A DNA stretch of 64,000 nt, from NCBI GenBank assembly GCA_037013495.1, contig JAZDXN010000026.1, positions 806,001-870,000 of the forward strand. Reading direction: 5' to 3'. The position numbers and the translations under genes are program-made. The DNA comes from Hippophae tibetana (taxonomy: Eukaryota > Streptophyta > Magnoliopsida > Rosales > Elaeagnaceae). The notes under the pieces are model-generated. The model was not told the DNA's origin. It saw only the letters and a program-made list of their open reading frames with translations, and made no database searches. Below, one piece after another: positions 55,680 to 64,000 of this stretch; position 1 is the first letter of the stretch; the number at the start of each line of letters is the position of its first letter.

Positions 55680-58474
55680 GTACCCAAATTACTTCGTTTA
55701 TATCACTTACCGAGTGTTTAAAGTTTCTGACGCACCATTTTCAATTTACTTACTTCTACTTTAATTCAATAGAGCTATACAGGAGATATTGGTGCCAACC
55801 TAGGTTTGATTATTTATATTTTCAATCAATCTGTATTCTTCAAAAAAAATAAGAGAAGAGAAAAAGAAAGAGGATATCGTTCATATTTTCAAAAACAAAA
55901 AAGCATTTTATAAATATGAGTTACAACTTTCAATGGAGATAACTTTTGACTCGGGTATCAAAACAACTATTATAATATATCAAACTGAAGAACGTATAAA
56001 ATTACACAATATGTTTTGGTATTTCCAAAGAAAATCGTTTTTGTACCAAAATTATATCGTTTATATCCGTTACCGATTATTTAATGTTTTTGACGTACCA
56101 TTTTCAATTTACTTATTTCTGGTTTAATTCAATAGGGCTATACAAGAGATATTGGTGCCAACCTAGGTTTGATTATTTATATTTTCAATCAATCCCTATT
56201 TTTCAAAAAAAAAAAGAGAAGAGAAAAAGAAAGAGGATGTCGTTCATATTTTCAAAAACAAAAAAACATTTGGTAAATATGAGTTACAACTTTCAACGGA
56301 GATAACTTTTGACTCGGGTATCGAAACAACTATTATAATATATCAAATCAAAACTCGTATCAAATTACAAAATATCTTTTGGTATTGACAAGGAAAATCG
56401 TTTTTGTACCCAAATTACATCGTTTATATCACTTACCGAGTGTTTAAAGTTTTTGACGCACCATTTTCAATTTACTTACTTCTGCTTTAATTGAATAGAG
56501 CTATACAGGAGATATTGGTGCCAACCTAGGTTTGATTATTTATATTTTCAATCAATCTGTATTCTTCAAAAAAAATAAGAGAAGAGAAAAAGAAAGAGGA
56601 TATCGTTCATATTTTCAAAAACAAAAAAGCATTTTATAAATATGAGTTACAACTTTCAATGGAGATAACTTTTGACTCGGGTATCAAAACAACTATTATA
56701 ATATATCAAACTGAAGAACGTATAAAATTACACAATATGTTTTGGTATTTCCAAGGAAAATCGTTTTTGTACCAAAATTATATCGTTTATATCCGTTACC
56801 GAGTATTTAATGTTTTTGACGTACCATTTTCAATTTACTTACTTCTCGTTTAATTCAATAGAGCTATACAGAAGATATTGGTGCCAACCTAGGTTTGATT
56901 ATTTATATTTTCAATCAATCCCTATTTTTCAAAAAAAAATAAGAGAAGAGAAAAAGAAAGAGGATGTCATTCATATTTTCAAAAACAAAAAAACATTTGG
57001 TAAATATGAGTTACAACTTTCAACGGAAATAACTTTTGACTCGGGTATCGAAACAACTATTATAATATATCAAATCAAAGCTCGTATCAAATTACACAAT
57101 ATCTTTTGGTACTGCCAAGGAAAATCGTTTTTGTACCCAAATTACTTCGTTTATATCACTTACCGAGTGTTTAAAGTTTCTGACGCACCATTTTCAATTT
57201 ACTTACTTCTACTTTAATTCAATAGAGCTATACAGGAGATATTGGTGCCAACCTAGGTTTGATTATTTATATTTTCAATCAATCTGTATTCTTCAAAAAA
57301 AATAAGAGAAGAGAAAAAGAAAGAGGATATCGTTCATATTTTCAAAAACAAAAAAGCATTTTATAAATATGAGTTACAACTTTCAATGGAGATAACTTTT
57401 GACTCGGGTATCAAAACAACTATTATAATATATCAAACTGAAGAACGTATAAAATTACACAATATGTTTTGGTATTTCCAAAGAAAATCGTTTTTGTACC
57501 AAAATTATATCGTTTATATCCGTTACCGATTATTTAATGTTTTTGACGTACCATTTTCAATTTACTTATTTCTGGTTTAATTCAATAGGGCTATACAAGA
57601 GATATTGGTGCCAACCTAGGTTTGATTATTTATATTTTCAATCAATCCCTATTTTTCAAAAAAAAAAAAGAGAAGAGAAAAAGAAAGAGGATGTCGTTCA
57701 TATTTTCAAAAACAAGAAAACATTTGGTAAATATGAGTTACAACTTTCAACGGAGATAACTTTTGACTCGGGTATCGAAACAACTATTATAATATATCAA
57801 ATCAAAACTCGTATCAAATTACAAAATATCTTTTGGTATTGACAAGGAAAATCGTTTTTGTACCCAAATTACATCGTTTATATCACTTACCGAGTGTTTA
57901 AAGTTTTTGACGCACCATTTTCAATTTACTTACTTCTGCTTTAATTGAATAGAGCTATACAGGAGATATTGGTGCCAACCTAGGTTTGATTATTTATATT
58001 TTCAATCAATCTGTATTCTTCAAAAAAAATAAGAGAAGAGAAAAAGAAAGAGGATATCGTTCATATTTTCAAAAACAAAAAAGCATTTTATAAATATGAG
58101 TTACAACTTTCAATGGACATAACTTTTGACTCGGGTATCAAAACAACTATTATAATATATCAAACTGAAGAACGTATAAAATTACACAATATGTTTTGGT
58201 ATTTCCAAGGAAAATCGTTTTTGTACCAAAATTATATCGTTTATATCCGTTACCGAGTATTTAATGTTTTTGACGTACCATTTTCAATTTACTTACTTCT
58301 CGTTTAATTCAATAGAGCTATACAGAAGATATTGGTGCTAACCTAGGTTTGATTATTTATATTTTCAATCAATCCCTATTTTTCAAAAAAAAATAAGAGA
58401 AGAGAAAAAGAAAGAGGATGTCATTCATATTTTCAAAAACAAAAAAACATTTGGTAAATATGAGTTACAACTTT
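55680..58474 (+). repeat. Tandem tetramer, about 1,454 bp x 2
   Basis: Positions 55,680-57,020 match 57,133-58,474 at an offset of 1,453-1,454 bp; the one-base change comes from an A11 versus A12 run. Shared features are ATTACTTCGTTT, GGGTATCAAAACAAC in the A2 monomers, TTCCAAAGAAAATCG and TACCGATTATTTAATG. Differences noticed are AACAAAAAAAC versus AACAAGAAAAC, ATGGAGATAAC versus ATGGACATAAC, and GTGCCAACC versus GTGCTAACC. This unit overlaps the right copy of the decamer, so the two amplifications are nested in time. Confidence 0.85.
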
Positions 58475-58744
58475 CAACGGAGATAACTTTTGACTCGGGT
58501 ATCGAAACAACTATTATAATATATCAAATCAAAACTCGTATCAAATTACAAAATATCTTTTGGTATTGACAAGGAAAATCGTTTTTGTACCCAAATTACA
58601 TCGTTTATATCATTTACCGAGTGTTTAAAGTTTCTGACGCACCATTTTCAATTTACTTACTTCTACTTTAATTCAATAGAGCTATACAGGAGATATTGGT
58701 GCCAACCTAGGTTTGATTATTTATATTTTCAATCAATCTGTATT

Positions 58745-61700
58745 CTTCAAAAAAAATAAGAGAAGAGAAAAAGAAAGAGGATATCGTTCATATTTTCAAA
58801 AACAAAAAACCATTTGGTAAATATGAGTTACAACTTTCAATGGAGATAAATTTTGACTCGGGTATCGAAACCACTATTATAATATATAAAATTGAAGCAC
58901 GTATAAAATTACACAATATGTTTTGGTATTGCCAAGGAAAATCGTTTTTGTACCAAAATTATATCGTTTATATCCGTTACCGAGTATTTAATGTTTTTGA
59001 CGCACAATTTTCAATTTACTTACTTCTGGTTAAATTCAATAGAGCTATACAGGAGATATTGGTGCCAACCTAGGTTTGATTATTTATATTTTCAATCAAT
59101 CCCTATTTTTCAAAAAAAAAATAAGAGAAGAGAAAAAGAAAGAGGATGTCGTTCATATTTTCAAAAACAAAAAAACATTTGGTAAATATGAGTTACAACT
59201 TTCAACGGAGATAACTTTTGACTCGGGTATCGAAACAACTATTATAATATATCAAATCAAAACTCGTATCAAATTACAAAATATCTTTTGGTATTGACAA
59301 GGAAAATCGTTTTTGTACCCAAATTACATCGTTTATATCACTTACCGAGTGTTTAAAGTTTCTGACGCACCATTTTCAATTTACTTACTTCTAATTTAAT
59401 TCAATAGAGCTATACAGGAGATATTGGTGCCAACCTAGGTTTGATTATTTATATTTTCAATCAATCTGTATTCTTCAAAAAAAATAAGAGAAGAGAAAAA
59501 GAAAGAGGATATCGTTCATATTTTCAAAAACAAAAAAGCATTTTATAAATATGAGTTACAACTTTCAATGGAGATAACTTTTGACTCGGGTATCAAAACA
59601 ACTATTATAATATATCAAACTGAAGAACGTATAAAATTACACAATATGTTTTGGTATTTCCAAGGAAAATCGTTTTTGTACCAAAATTATATCGTTTATA
59701 TCCGTTACCGATTATTTAATGTTTTTGACGTACCATTTTCAATTTACTTATTTCTGGTTTAATTCAATAGGGCTATACAAGAGATATTGGTGCCAACCTA
59801 GGTTTGATTATTTATATTTTCAATCAATCCCTATTTTTCAAAAAAAAAAAGAGAAGAGAAAAAGAAAGAGGATGTCATTCATATTTTCAAAAACAAAAAA
59901 ACATTTGGTAAATATGAGTTACAACTTTCAACGGAGATAACTTTTGACTCGGGTATCGAAACAACTATTATAATATATCAAATCAAAACTCGTATCAAAT
60001 TACAAAATATCTTTTGGTATTGACAAGGAAAATCGTTTTTGTACCCAAATTACATCGTTTATATCACTTACCGAGTGTTTAAAGTTTTTGACGCACCATT
60101 TTCAATTTACTTACTTCTGCTTTAATTGAATAGAGCTATACAGGAGATATTGGTGCCAACCTAGGTTTGATTATTTATATTTTCAATCAATCTGTATTCT
60201 TCTAAAAAAATAAGAGAAGAGAAAAAGAAAGAGGATATCATTCATATTTTCAAAAACAAAAAAGCATTTGGTAAATATGAGTTATAACTTTCAATGGAGA
60301 TAACATTTGACTCGGGTATCGAAACCACTATTATAATATATCAAATTGAAGAACGTATAAAATTACACAATATGTTTTGGTATTTCCAAGGAAAATAGTT
60401 TTTGTACCAAAATTATATCGTTTATATCCGTTACCGGGTATTTATTGTTTTTGACGCACCATTTTCAATTTACTTACTTCTGGTTTAATTCAATATAGCT
60501 ATATAGGAGATATTGGTGCCAACCTAGGTTTGATTATTTATATTTTCAATCAATCCCTATTTTTCAAAAAAAAATAAGAGAAGAGAAAAAGAAAGAGGAT
60601 GTCGTTCATATTTTCAAAAACAAAAAAACATTTGGTAAATATGAGTTACAACTTTCAACGGAAATAACTTTTGACTCGGGTATCGAAACAACTATTATAA
60701 TATATCAAATCAAAGCTCGTATCCAATTACAAAATATCTTTTGGTATTGCCAAGGAAAATCATTTTTGTACCCAAATTACATCGTTTATATCATTTACCG
60801 AGTGTTTAAAGTTTCTGACGCACCATTTTCAATTTACTTACTTCTACTTTAATTCAATAGAGCTATACAGGAGATATTGGTGCCAACCTAGGTTTGATTA
60901 TTTATATTTTCAATCAATCTATATTCTTCAAAAAAAATAAGAGAAGAGAAAAAGAAAGAGGATATCATTCATATTTTCAAAAACAAAAAAGCATTTGGTA
61001 AATATGAGTTACAACTTTCAATGGAGATAAATTTTGACTCGGGTATCGAAACCACTATTATAATATATAAAATTGAAGCACGTATAAAATTACACAATAT
61101 GTTTTGGTATTGCCAAGGAAAATCGTTTTTGTACCAAAATTATATCGTTTATATCCGTTACCGAGTATTTAATGTTTTTGACGCACAATTTTCAATTTAC
61201 TTACTTCTGGTTAAATTCAATAGAGCTATACAGGAGATATTGGTGCCAACCTAGGTTTGATTATTTATATTTTCAATCAATCTGTATTCTTCAAAAAAAA
61301 TAAGAGAAGAGAAAAAGAAAGAGGATATCGTTCATATTTTCAAAAACAAAAAAGCATTTGGTAAATATGAGTTACAACTTTCAATGGAGATAAATTTTGA
61401 CTCGGGTATCGAAACCACTATTATAATATATAAAATTGAAGCACGTATAAAATTACACAATATGTTTTGGTATTGCCAAGGAAAATCGTTTTTGTACCAA
61501 AATTATATCGTTTATATCCGTTACCGAGTATTTAATGTTTTTGACGCACAATTTTCAATTTACTTACTTCTGGTTAAATTCAATAGAGCTATACAGGAGA
61601 TATTGGTGCCAACCTAGGTTTGATTATTTATATTTTCAATCAATCCCTATTTTTCAAAAAAAAAATAAGAGAAGAGAAAAAGAAAGAGGATGTCGTTCAT

Positions 61701-64000
61701 ATTTTCAAAAACAAAAAAACATTTGGTAAATATGAGTTACAACTTTCAACGGAGATAACTTTTGACTCGGGTATCGAAACAACTATTATAATATATCAAA
61801 TCAAAACTCGTATCAAATTACAAAATATCTTTTGGTATTGACAAGGAAAATCGTTTTTGTACCCAAATTACATCGTTTATATCATTTACCGAGTGTTTAA
61901 AGTTTCTGACGCACCATTTTCAATTTACTTACTTCTACTTTAATTCAATAGAGCTATACAGGAGATATTGGTGCCAACCTAGGTTTGATTATTTATATTT
62001 TCAATCAATCTGTATTCTTCAAAAAAAATAAGAGAAGAGAAAAAGAAAGAGGATATCGTTCATATTTTCAAAAACAAAAAAGCATTTTATAAATATGAGT
62101 TAGAACTTTCAATGGAGATAACTTTTGACTCGGGTATCGAAACAACTATTATAATATATCAAATCAAAGTTCGTATCAAATTACACAATATCTTTTGGTA
62201 CTTCCAAGGAAAATCGTTTTTGTACCCAAATTACATCGTTTATATCATTTACCGAGTGTTTAAAGTTTTTGACGCACCATTTTCAATTTACTTACTTCTG
62301 CTTTAATTCAATAGAGCTATACAGGAGATATTGGTGCCAACCTAGGTTTGATTTTTTATATTTTCAATCAATCTGTATTCTTCAAAAAAAATAAGAGAAG
62401 AGAAAAAGAAAGAGGATATCGTTCATATTTTCAAAAACAAAAAAGCATTTGGTAAATATGAGTTACAACTTTCAATGGAGATAAATTTTGACTCGGGTAT
62501 CGAAACCACTATTATAATATATAAAATTGAAGCACGTATAAAATTACACAATATGTTTTGGTATTGCCAAGGAAAATCGTTTTTGTACCAAAATTATATC
62601 GTTTATATCCGTTACCGAGTATTTAATGTTTTTGACGCACAATTTTCAATTTACTTACTTCTGGTTAAATTCAATAGAGCTATACAGGAGATATTGGTGC
62701 CAACCTAGGTTTGATTATTTATATTTTCAATCAATCCCTATTTTTCAAAAAAAAAATAAGAGAAGAGAAAAAGAAAGAGGATGTCGTTCATATTTTCAAA
62801 AACAAAAAAACATTTGGTAAATATGAGTTACAACTTTCAACGGAGATAACTTTTGACTCGGGTATCGAAACAACTATTATAATATATCAAATCAAAACTC
62901 GTATCAAATTACAAAATATCTTTTGGTATTGACAAGGAAAATCGTTTTTGTACCCAAATTACATCGTTTATATCACTTACCGAGTGTTTAAAGTTTCTGA
63001 CGCACCATTTTCAATTTACTTACTTCTAATTTAATTCAATAGAGCTATACAGGAGATATTGGTGCCAACCTAGGTTTGATTATTTATATTTTCAATCAAT
63101 CTGTATTCTTCAAAAAAAATAAGAGAAGAGAAAAAGAAAGAGGATATCGTTCATATTTTCAAAAACAAAAAAGCATTTTATAAATATGAGTTACAACTTT
63201 CAATGGAGATAACTTTTGACTCGGGTATCAAAACAACTATTATAATATATCAAACTGAAGAACGTATAAAATTACACAATATGTTTTGGTATTTCCAAGG
63301 AAAATCGTTTTTGTACCAAAATTATATCGTTTATATCCGTTACCGATTATTTAATGTTTTTGACGTACCATTTTCAATTTACTTATTTCTGGTTTAATTC
63401 AATAGGGCTATACAAGAGATATTGGTGCCAACCTAGGTTTGATTATTTATATTTTCAATCAATCCCTATTTTTCAAAAAAAAAAAGAGAAGAGAAAAAGA
63501 AAGAGGATGTCATTCATATTTTCAAAAACAAAAAAACATTTGGTAAATATGAGTTACAACTTTCAACGGAGATAACTTTTGACTCGGGTATCGAAACAAC
63601 TATTATAATATATCAAATCAAAACTCGTATCAAATTACAAAATATCTTTTGGTATTGACAAGGAAAATCGTTTTTGTACCCAAATTACATCGTTTATATC
63701 ACTTACCGAGTGTTTAAAGTTTTTGACGCACCATTTTCAATTTACTTACTTCTGCTTTAATTGAATAGAGCTATACAGGAGATATTGGTGCCAACCTAGG
63801 TTTGATTATTTATATTTTCAATCAATCTGTATTCTTCTAAAAAAATAAGAGAAGAGAAAAAGAAAGAGGATATCATTCATATTTTCAAAAACAAAAAAGC
63901 ATTTGGTAAATATGAGTTATAACTTTCAATGGAGATAACATTTGACTCGGGTATCGAAACCACTATTATAATATATCAAATTGAAGAACGTATAAAATTA
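58745..64000 (+). repeat. Decamer-spaced duplication, offset 3,635 bp, running off the window end
   Basis: Positions 58,745-60,365 match 62,380-64,000 at a constant offset of 3,635 bp. Shared private variants are CTTCTAATTTAATTC (59,386 and 63,021), the T-less A11 polypurine run (59,840 and 63,475), GATATCATTCAT and GAGTTATAACTTTC. One difference was noticed (AAAAAACCATTTGG versus AAAAAAGCATTTGG). Between the copies, 61,021 and 61,384 begin two adjacent A monomers that are essentially the same. The second copy is truncated by the window edge, so its full length is unknown. Confidence 0.87.

Larger units (their letters stand above)
49940..56208 (+). repeat. Decamer-spaced duplication, offset 3,639 bp, about 2.6 kb apparently identical
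   Basis: Positions 49,940-52,570 match 53,579-56,208 at a constant offset of 3,639 bp (10 monomers). Every private variant I checked is in both copies: CTTCTTGTTTAATTC, ATCAAGTCAAAGC, GTACAAAAATTACATCG, a one-base-short TCGTTTTGTACC (50,941 and 54,580), TCAAAGGAGATAAC, ATCGTTGATATTTT, ATTACTTCGTTT and TTCCAAAGAAAATCG. The A-run lengths I counted are also equal. I saw no difference in this stretch by eye. The intervening 52,570-53,579 matches 56,2xx-57,2xx at about 3,636 bp with small differences, so the decamer pattern continues less perfectly. Confidence 0.9.
1..64000 (+). repeat. Satellite DNA array, about 363-bp monomer, about 176 head-to-tail copies
   Basis: The same roughly 363-bp sequence recurs in register across the whole window. 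Following one landmark (the TGGAGATAA region) from 1,026 to 63,203 gives 171 periods in 62,177 bp, a mean of 363.6 bp. Spacings are almost always 362-366 bp or small multiples of that. Every copy is in the same orientation and no foreign insert breaks the register. G+C over bases 1-360 is 103/360. Both array ends lie outside the window. Long, AT-rich, homogenised tandem arrays of this kind are known from centromeric, pericentromeric and subtelomeric heterochromatin of animals and plants. The monomer is about twice a nucleosomal repeat length, as in many satellites. Family name and species are not recognised. Being a satellite array is certain; the chromosomal location is inference. Confidence 0.98.

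Noticed and set aside
1-64000. CRISPR-like array or bacterial repeat locus.
   Set aside because: There are no short repeats with unique spacers: the entire 363 bp repeats. No cas genes or bacterial gene structure are present.
1-64000. Transposon-derived tandem repeats or inserted mobile elements.
   Set aside because: No terminal repeats, target-site duplications or recognisable transposase or polymerase sequence were seen, and the monomer register is unbroken from end to end.
1-64000. Assignment to a known roughly 360-bp satellite (such as the Drosophila 1.688 family or beetle satellites).
   Set aside because: The length is similar, but I do not recognise the sequence as any of these, and length alone is not evidence.

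Overview
This 64 kb window is one uninterrupted satellite DNA array. A monomer of about 363 bp (361-366 bp, mean about 363.6 bp) repeats head-to-tail on the + strand from the first base to the last, giving about 176 copies. I see no unique sequence, transposon, RNA gene, inversion or credible protein gene. Base composition counted over bases 1-360 is about 28.6% G+C. Such a long, homogeneous, AT-rich array with nested multimers is typical of eukaryotic constitutive heterochromatin (centromeric, pericentromeric or subtelomeric). I do not recognise the monomer as a named family and cannot assign a species. CpG is not depleted, which argues mildly against a heavily CpG-methylated genome.

Two main monomer classes exist. 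Class A carries GAAACCACTATTA, CGTATAAAATTACACAATATG and TATCCGTTACCGAGTATTTA. Class B carries GAAACAACTATTA, CGTATCAAATTACAAAATATC and ATCACTTACCGAGTGTTTAA. Each tends to go with its own linker (A: TCTGTATTCTTC; B: TCCCTATTTTTC). A-B alternation gives a basal dimer of about 727 bp, broken by A-A runs and by A/B hybrid monomers.

Layout: 1-7.8 kb, mixed A/B multimers with shuffled long copies. 7.8-10.6 kb, a 1,452-bp tetramer twice. 10.6-16.5 kb, mixed, with a one-base-deletion lineage. 16.6-19.3 kb, a 1,455-bp tetramer twice. 19.2-20.5 kb, an A-only run, copied again 11 monomers downstream. 21.9-34 kb, a 2,907-bp octamer in about four copies. 34-36.6 kb, transitional. 36.6-40.6 kb, a 728-bp dimer in about six copies. 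42.1-44.1 kb, a 727-bp dimer three times. 44.1-47.9 kb, transitional. 47.9-50.8 kb, a 1,456-bp tetramer twice. 49.9-56.2 kb, a 3,639-bp decamer spacing joining two copies that looked identical over about 2.6 kb. 55.7-58.5 kb, a 1,454-bp tetramer twice. 58.7-64 kb, a 3,635-bp decamer spacing that runs off the window end.

The biology readable here is array evolution: local higher-order repeats, hybrid monomers, diagnostic variants confined to parts of the array, and patches shared between non-adjacent units. These point to repeated unequal exchange and/or conversion. Each monomer keeps a 10-bp palindrome (AACCTAGGTT), a polypurine tract with a variable A run, and a 19-bp box (TTGACTCGGGTATCGAAAC). 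These are the best candidates for protein-binding or structural roles.
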